A DNA stretch of 39,023 bases from Streptomyces sp. JJ36 (GTDB lineage: Bacteria; Actinomycetota; Actinomycetes; Streptomycetales; Streptomycetaceae): contig NZ_JACYHE010000057.1 in the NCBI RefSeq assembly GCF_021696945.1, positions 1-39,023 of the forward strand. The letters are read 5' to 3'. Positions within the stretch are counted from its first letter, which is position 1. The number at the start of each line of letters is the position of its first letter. The notes below the pieces were generated by a model. The model saw nothing but the letters and a program-made list of their open reading frames with translations, did not search any database and had not been told where the DNA came from. A program made the position numbers and the translations under genes. Shown here one piece after another: positions 23,744 through 31,812 of this stretch.

Positions 23744-25006
23744 ATGATCAGAAAACTACGGTCGGCGACGGGCCTCGGGGCCTTGCTCGCCGTGCTCGCG
23801 GCGGGGCTCGCGTTCCCGGCCGGGGCGGTGGCCGACGAGACCACCGCGGACGCGCCGAAAGTCAACCTGGTGCTCGACGTCAGCGGTTCGATGCGCACGC
23901 GGGACATCGACGGGCGGTCCCGCATGGCCGCGGCCAAGCAGGCGTTCAACGAGGTGGTGGACGCCACGCCCGAGGAGGTCAGGCTCGGCATCCGCACCCT
24001 CGGCGCCGACTACCCCGGCGACAACCGCAAGAGGGGCTGCAAGGACACCGCGCAGCTCTACCCGGTCGGCCCGCTGGACCGCACCGAGGCCAAGACGGCG
24101 GTGGCCACGCTCGTCCCGACCGGCTGGACGCCGATCGGGCCGGCCCTGCTGCAGGCGGCGGACGACCTCGACGGCGGCACCGGATCCAAGCGGATCGTGC
24201 TGATCAGCGACGGCGAGGACACCTGCGCCCCGCTCGACCCGTGCGAGGTGGCCCGGGAGATCGCGGCCAAGGGCATCGGCCTGACCATCGACACCCTCGG
24301 CCTGGTGCCGAACACGAAGATGCGGCGGCAGCTCAGCTGCATCGCCGAGGCCACCGGAGGCACCTACACCTCGGTGGAGCACACCGACGAGCTCACCGAG
24401 AAGGTCAACCAGTTGGTGGAACGGGCGGCCGATCCGGTGGTGACGCCGGTGGCCGTGGAGGGCGCGGAACGGTGCGCCGACGCGCCCCTCCTGAAGTCCG
24501 GCCTGTACACCGACCGCGAGAAGTCCGGCCAGGAACGCTGGTACCGGGTGGACGTGGCACCCGGTCAGGAGCTGCGCGCCGCGGTGAGCGTGGCGGCCGA
24601 CCGGGCGGTGCGCCCGGACTACGGCGTGGTGCTGCGCGCGGTCACCGTGCACGGCCGGGAGATCGTGCGCGGTGAGGCGGCGGGCAACGGCCGTACGGAC
24701 GTGCTCTCGACGGGTCTGCGCTACCCGAAGGCGGACCGGGACGACGACGAGGACGCGGTGGAGACGGTGTGCCTGCGGGTGACGCACTCCTTCTCGGCGG
24801 CCTCCGGGGAGAAGACCGGGCCCGGTCTGCCGCTGGAGCTGACCGTGGACGTGGTGGAGGGCCCGTCGCAGGCCGACGACGTGGCCTCGTTCGGGCTCGG
24901 CCGCGGCTGGTGGCTGCTCGGCGTCCTGGTGCTGACCGGCTTCCTCGCGGGTCTGCTGTGGGGCTGGCTGTCGCGCTGGCGTGTCGCGATGTGGAGGACC
25001 AACTGA
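23744..25006 (+). CDS. Secreted/membrane-anchored VWA-domain protein
   Basis: 420 residues: signal peptide (~1-29, ending GAVA), a von Willebrand factor A domain at ~37-220 with MIDAS motif D-V-S-G-S (residues ~46-50) and later 'LISDGEDTC', a second extracellular beta-rich domain (~240-385), and a C-terminal transmembrane helix (~390-412) with a short basic cytoplasmic tail. VWA domains bind metal and mediate protein contacts at the cell surface. The stop overlaps the next start (TGATG), so the two proteins are translated together and probably act as a pair. Confidence 0.9.
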   Translation: MIRKLRSATGLGALLAVLAAGLAFPAGAVADETTADAPKVNLVLDVSGSMRTRDIDGRSRMAAAKQAFNEVVDATPEEVRLGIRTLGADYPGDNRKRGCKDTAQLYPVGPLDRTEAKTAVATLVPTGWTPIGPALLQAADDLDGGTGSKRIVLISDGEDTCAPLDPCEVAREIAAKGIGLTIDTLGLVPNTKMRRQLSCIAEATGGTYTSVEHTDELTEKVNQLVERAADPVVTPVAVEGAERCADAPLLKSGLYTDREKSGQERWYRVDVAPGQELRAAVSVAADRAVRPDYGVVLRAVTVHGREIVRGEAAGNGRTDVLSTGLRYPKADRDDDEDAVETVCLRVTHSFSAASGEKTGPGLPLELTVDVVEGPSQADDVASFGLGRGWWLLGVLVLTGFLAGLLWGWLSRWRVAMWRTN

Positions 25007-25818
25007 TGTGGATCACACGCGTGGTGAGCGCCGCGCTGCTGACGCTCGGCCTCGCGGCGGGGCCCGCCGCGGCCGACTCGACGCCGTCCGCGAGCCCGTC
25101 GGAGAGCCCGTCCGGGGACAGCGCGGCGCCCACGTCGGCGGGCACGTCGTTCCGTACGGCGAGGGAGATCGAGCAGGGGCAGACGGCGACGGCGAGCGGC
25201 TCGGCCGGTGACTACCTGTACTGGTCGTTCCCGGCCGACACGGGGCAGCGTCCCACGGCCACGGCGACGGTGGAGCTCCCCGAGGAACACGCGGCGCAGA
25301 CCTGGCAGCTCGACGTCTACGACGGCCTGCGGCGCCGCCAGGCCTGCCAGTACGGCGCGCAGACGCGCACGGCCGCCGCGGACACCTCCTCGGTGGAGCT
25401 GACGTGCGTGCTGCGCACGGTGCGGGCCTGGTCGGAGCCATGGGCCAACGACCCGCTGCCGGGCACCTACTACCTCCGGCTGACCGCGGTGGACATCCGG
25501 ACCGCGGACCTCGGACAGCCGGTGGCCGCCGAGGTGCGGGTGGAGTCCAAGGACATGGGCGGGGCGGCGGCCGTGGACGGCCGGCTGGCCCGGCCGCTGG
25601 TACCGGGCGCCGCGGTGACGCCGCAGCAGGCGGAGGACGATGCCGGGACGGCCGTGCTGTCGGACATCGAGCCGGAGGACGGCTGGGCGTCGGGCTGGTG
25701 GTCCGACCGCTGGGTGTGGACGGCCGCCGGCGCGGTGCTGGCGGCGCTCGCCGGCATCGGAGGATACGCACTGACGCGGGGCTCGGGCCGCCCGCCACAC
25801 GTGCCGCCGCACGCCTGA
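25006..25818 (+). CDS. Membrane-anchored extracellular partner of the VWA protein
   Basis: 270 residues: signal peptide (1-24), a Ser/Pro-rich linker (DSTPSASPSESPSGDSA), a beta-sandwich extracellular domain (~45-185) with two Cys that could pair, and a C-terminal transmembrane helix (~235-258) with a basic tail. The start of the beta domain ('GDYLYWSFPADTGQ') resembles the second domain of the upstream VWA protein ('ERWYRVDVAPGQE'), suggesting a shared PPC-like fold. GGAGG lies 9 bases before ATG 25006. Function unknown. Confidence 0.85.
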   Translation: MWITRVVSAALLTLGLAAGPAAADSTPSASPSESPSGDSAAPTSAGTSFRTAREIEQGQTATASGSAGDYLYWSFPADTGQRPTATATVELPEEHAAQTWQLDVYDGLRRRQACQYGAQTRTAAADTSSVELTCVLRTVRAWSEPWANDPLPGTYYLRLTAVDIRTADLGQPVAAEVRVESKDMGGAAAVDGRLARPLVPGAAVTPQQAEDDAGTAVLSDIEPEDGWASGWWSDRWVWTAAGAVLAALAGIGGYALTRGSGRPPHVPPHA

Positions 25819-26420
25819 GGGCCCCGGGGCCCGTCGCTCACCTCACGCGGCGGTCTCCGGGGGCCGGCTCTCCGGCCGGCCTCCCCACCGCCGCGGTGGG
25901 GGGGGCCGGCCCGCCGGGCCTGCTGCACTCGCCATCCGTACCGGGTCATGCCGCGCGGCTTGTAGACCGACAGGGCCGTGGCCGTGAGCAGGACGGCCAC
26001 GGCAGCGGCAGCGTCGAAGACGAGCTGGGCCCTCAGCCCGCCGAGCTGGGTGACGGCCAATGGCCCCTGTGCCGCCGCATCCGCCAGACGGTCGGCAACC
26101 TGCATGTGAAGCAACAGGAGGAACGTGGCGAGGACGGTCAGGACGAGCTTCATCAGCACCCAGTAGTGGCGGAACAGGCCCCACGCGGTGCCCAGGGACT
26201 GGACGAGCCCGGTCAGCAGCGAAGCGAAGGCCAACGGGGCGATCACATACCAGCCGATCACGTCCATGGCGGCGTACGCGCCGCGCACCCGTTCGGCGTC
26301 CTGGCTGCTGACGCCGGCGACAGCGAGCGCCAGGAACGCCGCGACCGAGCCGAGCCATCCCACGGAAGACGCGACATGAGCGGTGAGAGCGCAGGTACGG
26401 ATCCCGCCCGGCATCGCCAT
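25470..26420 (-). CDS. Four-helix integral membrane protein, C-terminal frame doubtful
   Basis: ATG 26420 overlaps the stop of the upstream 57-aa gene (TGATG). The first ~165 residues carry about four hydrophobic helices ('SVGWLGSVAAFLALAVAGV', 'WYVIAPLAFASLLTGLVQSL', 'LMKLVLTVLATFLLLLHMQV', 'LVFDAAAAVAVLLTATALSV') and end in the 'YKPRGMTRYGW' element of small DUF2269-like membrane proteins. The open frame then runs another ~150 low-complexity residues and overlaps the convergent gene by 349 bases. A G8 tract at 25898-25905 lies exactly where the hydrophobic part ends. Shifting frame there gives a stop at 25843 and a normal-sized protein, so the tail is probably not real. Confidence 0.65.
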   Translation of the reverse strand: MAMPGGIRTCALTAHVASSVGWLGSVAAFLALAVAGVSSQDAERVRGAYAAMDVIGWYVIAPLAFASLLTGLVQSLGTAWGLFRHYWVLMKLVLTVLATFLLLLHMQVADRLADAAAQGPLAVTQLGGLRAQLVFDAAAAVAVLLTATALSVYKPRGMTRYGWRVQQARRAGPPHRGGGEAGRRAGPRRPPREVSDGPRGPQACGGTCGGRPEPRVSAYPPMPASAASTAPAAVHTQRSDHQPDAQPSSGSMSDSTAVPASSSACCGVTAAPGTSGRASRPSTAAAPPMSLDSTRTSAATGCPRSAVRMSTAVSRR

Positions 26421-26593
26421 CACCGGCCGCCGTGCATGCCGAGTCCCATGGCGCCGCTGAGGTGCAGGGCGAGGAGTACGGCGATCACGGCCAGCGCCGC
26501 GGCTGTGGAGACCTTCACCCAACGCGGGGCACTGGGGGCCGTCTTCTGCCCAGGCACTGCCTCGGCCGCTGGCTCGGATGGTGAGTCGGTCAT
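26420..26593 (-). CDS. 57-aa single-pass membrane protein
   Basis: ATG 26593 follows GGGAGG at 4 bases, an excellent ribosome binding site. The peptide starts 'MTDSPSEPAAEAVPG', has one hydrophobic helix (~29-46, 'AAALAVIAVLLALHLSG') and ends Gly/Met/His-rich ('AMGLGMHGGR'). The Met/His end could bind a metal such as copper, but that is speculation. It is translationally coupled to the four-helix membrane protein and controlled by the same promoter as the divergent TetR gene region. Confidence 0.75.
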   Translation of the reverse strand: MTDSPSEPAAEAVPGQKTAPSAPRWVKVSTAAALAVIAVLLALHLSGAMGLGMHGGR

Positions 26594-26646
26594 GTGACCT
26601 CCCTACTGGGGTGCGGGCTGACACGGCTGTCGGCTCGCCCCCGCAA

Positions 26647-26675
26647 CAGTTATCGATACACTCTGTCTACGTCAA
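26647..26675 (-). promoter_or_regulatory. Promoter with TetR-type operator candidate
   Basis: On the minus strand TTGACG (26670-26675), a 17-base spacer and TAACTG (26647-26652) form a good promoter for the membrane-protein operon. The palindrome TATCGATA (26651-26658) and flanking ACAG (26646-26649)/CTGT (26663-26666) lie in the same place and are the likely binding site of the divergent TetR protein. Confidence 0.6.
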
Positions 26676-26715
26676 GCCAAACTGCCTCAATATCGTCACC
26701 CCGTACACTGGCCCG

Positions 26716-27291
26716 GTGCCGAAGCTGTGGAACGAGACGATCGAGGAGCACCGCCGAGCCGTCCGGGATGCGGTGCTGGAGACCACGGCCGCACTCGTGG
26801 CCGAGCAGGGACTGAGGGGCGTGACGATGTCCCGGATCGCAGAGCAGAGCGGGATCGGCCGGGCCACGCTGTACAAGTACTTCCCGGACGTGGAAACGAT
26901 CATGACGGCCTGGCACGAACGTCAGGTCGCCGGGCATCTCGATCAACTCGCCGAACTGCGCGACCGCGCCGGTACCCCTGGCGAACGACTCACTGCGGTC
27001 CTGGAGGCTTATGCGCTCATCCAGCGGCAGCGGCACGGTCACGGAGGGGAGATCTCAGCGCTCCTGCACCGAGGCGACCATGTGGCACACGCCGAGAGGC
27101 ACCTGCGTCACTTCGTCCGAAGGCTCCTCACCGAGGCCGCAGAGGCGGGGGAAGTCCGCGGCGACGTCAGTCCGGACGAGCTGGCCGGATTCTGCCTGCA
27201 TGCGCTCGCAGGGGCCGGTGACCTGCCGTCCAAGGCCGCGGTCAAGCGGCTTGTGACCGTCACCCTGGCAGGCCTGCGGCCGGAAGCGTGA
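26716..27291 (+). CDS. TetR-family transcriptional regulator
   Basis: 191 residues. The N-terminal helix-turn-helix 'GVTMSRIAEQSGIGRATLYKYFPDVETIM' (~35-63) is typical TetR; the rest is an all-helical ligand-binding domain ('YALIQRQRHGHGGEISALLHRGDH'). GTG 26716 lies 6 bases after a TACACT -10-like element (26704-26709) and has no ribosome binding site, suggesting a leaderless message. It is divergent from the 57-aa/four-helix membrane operon, which it probably represses together with itself. Its base composition is somewhat less G/C-biased than its neighbours to the left. Confidence 0.92.
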   Translation: MPKLWNETIEEHRRAVRDAVLETTAALVAEQGLRGVTMSRIAEQSGIGRATLYKYFPDVETIMTAWHERQVAGHLDQLAELRDRAGTPGERLTAVLEAYALIQRQRHGHGGEISALLHRGDHVAHAERHLRHFVRRLLTEAAEAGEVRGDVSPDELAGFCLHALAGAGDLPSKAAVKRLVTVTLAGLRPEA

Positions 27292-27423
27292 CGCAGCAGA
27301 ACCCGGTCGCCAGTCTGCACCGCGAGCGGTAAGGCGGGGAGACCCGCGGCCGCAGTGGAGCAACCACGGCCCCTGGTGTTCGCGTCGGCGGTCAGGACCG
27401 GCTGGATGCTGCGCTGCGCTGTG
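27292..27423. other. Short spacer after the TetR gene
   Basis: Nothing recognisable. The codon bias of the flanking genes is absent and no clear terminator was seen. Confidence 0.3.
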
Positions 27424-28065
27424 TCAGCTCAACTTCACTCGCCACTTCCCGCGGGCGAGGATCGTCGTGCCGTCGGGCCTGATGAACACTCGGGCGCCGC
27501 GTACCGCCCTGGTGCACGAGCGGCTGCTCGGGTCCGGCAGCCGTGGCCCGGGCCCAGGAGCCGTCTCCGTGGGCCATGAAAGCGGTGCGCTGCTCCCCGC
27601 CCTCCCGGTAGTGGTGGGCGATGCCGGGGGCGGTCAGCTCCAGCATGCTCGCGAGGTCCCAGGCGTTGGCGACGTCGACGATGGGGTAGCGGCCGCGGGC
27701 CACGTACTCGCCTTCGCCGTCGGCGACCTCGGCCATGCCGAGGAGATCGGTGGCGCCGGGCGGGTAGTCCTGGCCGTGCCGGGCGTGCATGAACCCGGCC
27801 CGGTCCCACTTCACCCGGCCCGTCGCGCCGCCCTCCGGATCCTTCTCCGCGGTGACACTGAGGGAGGTGCCGGCGACGGTGGTGACCAGGCGGCCGCCGA
27901 TGCACAACGCGTTCAGCCAGCTCGGCGGCACCGAGGGCACGGAAACTGTGGCGACCAGCCGGTCGGCCGATCCGGCGGGGCACGGCAAGTGGCCGGTGGC
28001 GTCCACCGCCTCCAGGGTCGGGTTGACTCCGGATTCGAGGAAGCGTTCGTGCGCGACTTCGATGA
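27424..28065 (-). pseudogene. PIMT-like methyltransferase remnant, truncated at both ends
   Basis: The readable frame starts right after an in-frame TAA near 28068 with 'LIEVAHERFLESGVNPTLEAVD', which is mid-domain for protein-L-isoaspartate O-methyltransferase-like proteins. It continues with 'SADRLVATVSVPSVPPSWL', 'GGRLVTTVAGTSL' and 'LASMLELTAPGIAHHY'. The whole SAM-binding N-terminal half is missing. Near 27500, after 'VHQGGTRR', the frame jumps: the proper C-terminus 'VFIRPDGTTILARGKW' is encoded in another frame and ends at 27424, with roughly 20 codons lost between. It is a dead copy of the type found with graspetide or other PIMT-associated RiPP systems. Confidence 0.65.
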
Positions 28066-28144
28066 GTTAAGGGGTCGACGTCGACGCAGCCCGTGGAGAG
28101 CCCGCCGCCGCGGGCCGTGGACAGAACCAGTGTCAGGGATCTTC

Positions 28145-28638
28145 ATGCCACGCGAACGTAACCGCGTCCTCGAAGCGCTGCTCACCGGGTACGGCTACAC
28201 CCACCAGCAGCTCGCCGACGAGGTCAACCGGACCGCCGAAATCCGTTAGGGCGTCCCGCGCAGTGCACCGGCCGGCACGTGCGCCGCTGGCTCGCCGGTG
28301 ACGTCCGCTGGCCATGGTCTCGCTACCTTCTCCCTCTGCAGGAGATCTTTGGCGGCTCTCCGGAGGAGATGGGCTTCGTCCCCCGTGGCAAAACAAGCCG
28401 CGCGCCCGCACCACCCCCGAGACGGCGGCCCACAACCAAGGAGGTGCCGCCCGTGCGCCGCCGTGAGTTCGTCGCCGCTGGCCTCGCCGCCACCTTGGGA
28501 ATCGACCAGATCCCTGTTCAGGGGCGTCTCGGCGCTACGGATGTGGGACGCGTCCGCAGGATCGTGCCCGCGCTCTATGCTCACGATCACGCGCTCGGTG
28601 GCGGTGCGCTGTATCAGGTGGCGTGGCTTGCGGGGTGA
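28145..28638 (+). pseudogene. Frameshifted HTH-type regulator
   Basis: ATG 28145 begins 'MPRERNRVLEALLTGYGYTHQQLADEVNR', the DNA-binding start of a Streptomyces helix-turn-helix regulator family, but stops at TAG (28247-28249). The expected continuation 'CTGRHVRRWLAGDVRWPWSRYLLPLQEIFGGSPEEMGF' is in another frame from about 28240. It proceeds through 'RREFVAAGLAATLGIDQIP' and 'VPALYAHDHALGGGALYQVA', then runs into a GNAT fragment and stops at 28638. One indel near 28240 explains the break. The C-terminal TPR-like region of the family is missing. Confidence 0.65.
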
Positions 28639-28912
28639 GGTCCCGGCGGGTCTGGTGGAGGAGACCGGGTCCCGGACGTTCGCGCTGTCGGAGCTCATGG
28701 TTGTGGAGAAGTTCCGTGGAACAGGGGCGGCCAGGGTGTTGCATGATGCTCTGCTGGCCGGTCGTGGTGAGGAGCGGGTGACGCTCCTGGTGGAGCAGGC
28801 GCATTCGCGAGTGCGAGCCCGGTACGAGGAGTGGGGCTACCGCAGGCTGGGTGATCTGGTGCCGTTCGAGGATGCGCCGGTGTACGACGTGATGCTGCTG
28901 GACATGGCCTGA
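28623..28912 (+). pseudogene. GNAT acetyltransferase fragment
   Basis: About 95 codons: 'VPAGLVEETGSRTFALSELMVVEKFRGTGAARVLHDALLAGRGEERVTLLVEQAHSRVRARYEEWGYRRLGDLVPF' region, ending at TGA 28910-28912. 'ELMVVEKFRGTGAARVLHD' is the acetyl-CoA-binding motif A of GNAT enzymes. The N-terminal half is absent and the fragment is fused to the broken regulator, so no functional start exists. Confidence 0.6.
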
Positions 28913-29289
28913 CGCTGTTGCTTGTGGGGGCTTGGCCCGTAGCAGCCTTGTGCCATGTTTCCCTCGTCCGGCGTGATGCCGCACGCCTCAGCGCGGCCGA
29001 GGCCAGTCGTGCGGTGCGCGCCTTCGCCGTCGGCCGGACCGAGTGGACCCGGCCGCACTCGCCGCGCTCGCCCGTCTCCGCCAGGCGTGGGCGGACGTCG
29101 TCCGCCATGAGATGGTGACCGCCGCGTGACTCCCGGGTTTCATGGCCGACATCGGCACCCCGGCCACGTATGTGACGGCGCACGGCAGGGCCCCGCGCCC
29201 CGCTCCGGCCCGTTTGCGCTCTCCCGGCAGCGGCCCGGCCCGGCTAGCGTGCCCAGTCCCGGGAAGCCGCGAGCAGAAGGGAGCCTGCC
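28913..29289. other. Intergenic stretch with gene debris
   Basis: A plus-strand frame ending near 29129 reads 'VDPAALAALARLRQAWADVVRHEMVTAA' and looks like the C-terminus of a lost small gene. TAGCGT at 29245-29250 is a reasonable -10 element for the peptide/methyltransferase pair that follows. Otherwise nothing was seen. Confidence 0.3.
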
Positions 29290-29385
29290 ATGGGGAAGCA
29301 CTCCGGAAGGCAGGACTCCGCAGAGAGCGATGGGCACAAGCCGGAGAAGCCCATCCCGCCACCGCCCCCGGAACCGAAGCAGTGA
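29290..29385 (+). CDS. 31-aa candidate RiPP precursor coupled to PIMT-like gene
   Basis: ATG 29290 has AAGGGAG 7 bases upstream. The peptide starts 'MGKHSGRQDSAESDGHK' and ends in a Pro/Glu/Lys-rich tail with five consecutive prolines. It is highly charged, with no hydrophobic stretch. Its TGA overlaps the GTG of a PIMT-like methyltransferase (GTGA), so the two are translationally coupled. Asp-Ser (residues 9-10) and Asp-Gly (14-15) are favoured sites for aspartimide formation by PIMT-type enzymes. This layout, small charged peptide plus stand-alone PIMT homologue, matches the imiditide RiPP idea. It could instead be a small accessory protein. Confidence 0.55.
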   Translation: MGKHSGRQDSAESDGHKPEKPIPPPPPEPKQ

Positions 29386-30552
29386 GCACCACGGAGGCCG
29401 GGGCCGGGCAGGCGCGACTCGTCGCGGAACTGGCCGCGGCCGGTCATCTTCCCGGCGAGTGGCGGCAGGCGTTCGCAGCGGTCGACCGGGCCGCCTTCCT
29501 CCCTGCCGGAATCTGGGTGCGGGAGCAGGAGGGCTATGTGCCCGTGGACCGGAGCACCGACCCGGGCCGGTGGCGGGCGGCAGCCTACGCGGACGCGCCG
29601 GTGGTCACCCAGGTCGCCGACGACGGCGGCCCAGTGGCGTACCGGCCGACGAGCTCGGCGTCCATGCCGCGGATGATCGCCCGGATGCTGCACGCCCTGG
29701 ATGTGCGCGACGGCGCCCGGGTCCTGGAGGCGGGGACCGGCACCGGCTACAACGCCGCGCTCCTGTGCGCCCGCCTCACAGACGCCGCGGTGACGACTGT
29801 CGAGGTAGACCCGCGGGTCGCAGACGCGGCACGGGCGGCGCTCCACCATGCCGGGTACGCCCCCCTCAGCGTGGTCGGGGACGGCAGCGCCGGCTATGCG
29901 GACGGCGGCCCGTTACGACCGTATCGTCGCCACCTACCCCGTTCGACACGTGCCATCGGAGTGGGCGGCCCAGCTCCGGCCCGGCGGTGTCCTGGTCACC
30001 CCGTGGGGCTCCGGCCTCTACAACGGCGTCCTGCTCCGGCTCACCGGCCGGGGCGACGGCACCGCGGCCGGGCCGGTCATCGGCGACAGCGCGTTCATGT
30101 GGGACCGCGCGCAGGCGCCGGCGGCCGAGGTCATGGACGTCGTCGGGGACGGCACGCCCACGGCCGTCGACCGTACGGGCCTGGACCCGCGCAGCGTGCT
30201 CGGTATCGAGGACGCCGCGTTCGCGCTCGGGCTCCTCGTCCCCGGGGCTCGGTACAGCGTCGGCCACGGGAGCGGCGGAGAGTTCACGCTGTGGCTGGCT
30301 GACGCCGCCACCGGCTCCTGGGCGAGCGTGGACTTCGCCCCGCACGAGGCCCAGTTCGACGTCGAACAGCACGGCCCCCGCATGCTGTGGCGGGAGGTCG
30401 AAGCGGCACACAAGTGGTGGGTCCGGGCCGGGAGGCCGGAGCGGACCCGGTTCGGCGTGACGGTCGAGCCGGGCGGCAGCCGGGTGTGGCTGGACGGCCC
30501 GGCACGCCCCGTGCCGGCGCTCGCCCAGGCCGCGCAAGCCCGCATCCCCTGA
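29382..30552 (+). pseudogene. PIMT-like O-methyltransferase, broken by one extra base
   Basis: GTG 29382 opens 'VSTTEAGAGQARLVAELAAAGHL'. The SAM-binding motif is 'VLEAGTGTGYNAALL' (~108-122) followed by 'VTTVEVDPRVADAARAAL'. The frame is good to 'VVGDGSAGYADGGP' (~29910). The matching continuation 'YDRIVATYPVRHVPSEWAAQLRPGGVLVTPWG' is in the next frame and runs to TGA 30552. Removing one T of the TT at 29913-29914 joins them as D-G-G-P-Y-D-R-I, exactly the family pattern. Restored length is about 390 residues, full size for PIMT-like RiPP enzymes. It is either a recent frameshift mutation or a sequencing error. Confidence 0.75.
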
Positions 30553-31206
30553 CCGAGTCGCCGAAGCCGCCGGACCCCCGGCTCCCGGCCACTTCCGAAG
30601 CCCAGAACGCCAAGCCGACGAGCTCGGCCTCCGGCATGTCCTCTTCCATGAACTTCTCCATGCAGGCCGGGCAGTGGCTCGTCAGAAGCTCGTCCGCGGC
30701 GAGTGCGACAAGGCCATGGCCGACGGCGAGGCCGCCCGCGTCTATGACACAGAAGCGTGCAAGGGCGTCCCCAAGAAGCGCTACATGGAGCTGGTCTGCG
30801 AGTGGTCTTCCGCCGCCCCCGCTCCCCAACATCGCCGGAGTCCGCCAGGGCGCAGGCCGAGAGGAACAACCGTGACCAGTGAGACGTACGGGTCCACGTC
30901 CTGCTGACCTTCGGCGAGCAGGCCGAGGTCGTCGCCACCGGCGTTCCCGCCGACGAGCGGGCCGAGCCCGGGCGCTACCCGGCCGCCGAGATCGCGGACG
31001 CTGTCGGCGTAGACGAGCGTGACCTTCCCGGCGTCCGGCTGGTGGCCGACGGGGTTCCGGCGACCGGCTGAGGAACTGGCGCCGCGCCTGACCCCTACCG
31101 ACCCCGTCCGCTTCGCCGGGGGCAGCCACCACCACGGGTACGACCCGAGCAGGCCGATGGGGTAGAAAGGCGTACCTGAGAGGCGCGTTGATGTCGGCCG
31201 CTGATG
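30553..31206. other. Degenerate region, fragments of small genes
   Basis: About 650 bases before the tRNA terminator. The plus-strand frame around 30690-30810 reads 'GECDKAMADGEAARVYDTEACKGVPKKRYMELVCEW', and the frame ending at 31071 reads 'VHVLLTFGEQAEVVATGVPADERAEPGRYPAAEIADAVGV'. A minus-strand stretch at about 30555-30672 reads 'CPACMEKFMEEDMPEAELVGLAF'. Each looks like part of a small actinobacterial protein, and none has an intact start, length and stop together. I read them as debris. Confidence 0.35.
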
Positions 31207-31243
31207 TCAGAGGCCCCTTACGAAGGTCGTAAGGGGCCTCTGA
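31207..31243. terminator. tRNA-Pro terminator hairpin
   Basis: Perfect 17-bp arms (31207-31223 and 31227-31243; TCAGAGGCCCCTTACGA and its complement) with a 3-base loop, 8 bases beyond the 3' end of the minus-strand tRNA gene. Confidence 0.85.
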
Positions 31244-31250
31244 CCAGTGT

Positions 31251-31323
<73 letters not shown>

Positions 31324-31812
31324 GTGCCCGTGCGACGCGGGGCTTTCGGGCCCCTCGCCGACCGCGCACGAAGAACAATACCGCATGTCCGAGGCCGTTC
31401 GCTCACCCCCCGTCCCCGAGCCGGTGCGGATGCCGGGACGGCCGCTCCGGGGAGGGCGCGAGGCCCGTGGCCGGGGCGGAGGCCGGCGCCCCGGCGTGTG
31501 CAGGGCCCCGGGGAGCGGGGCCGAGACCTGGCGCGGTCCGCCGCCGAGGTCAGGCACGGACGTGGTCCGGGGACCGGAGCGTGCGCCGGTGCCGCTCGGG
31601 CGAGCAGCGGGCGGCGGCGCCCGTCACGGGTCGGTCCGGAGCGGCGCACCGGGGCGGCCGGCGGCCCGGGGCGTCGCGGACGCGGGCGGACCGGGCGCGG
31701 GCCGGGCGGGCCCGGAGCGGTGGGGCACCGGGTGCCGGGGCGGCGGAGGTGCCGGGGCGGTGCGGACGGTGTTTGCGCGGGGCGCGGCCGGGGGTACCCC
31801 GGGAGGCCTGAC
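31324..31812. other. Intergenic region upstream of the NADH dehydrogenase gene
   Basis: Nearly 490 bases of very G/C-rich sequence with long but low-complexity open frames in several directions and no domain content. GTTT (31771-31774) and GGGTAC (31792-31797), 17 bases apart, resemble a sigma-B-type promoter with a slightly long spacer, just before the ribosome binding site of the next gene. Confidence 0.35.

Noticed and set aside
26641..31250. Direct repeat of the tRNA-Pro 3' end (attL)
   Set aside because: I looked for a second copy of the T-arm/acceptor segment on the far side of the decayed region and found none, so no attachment site is claimed.
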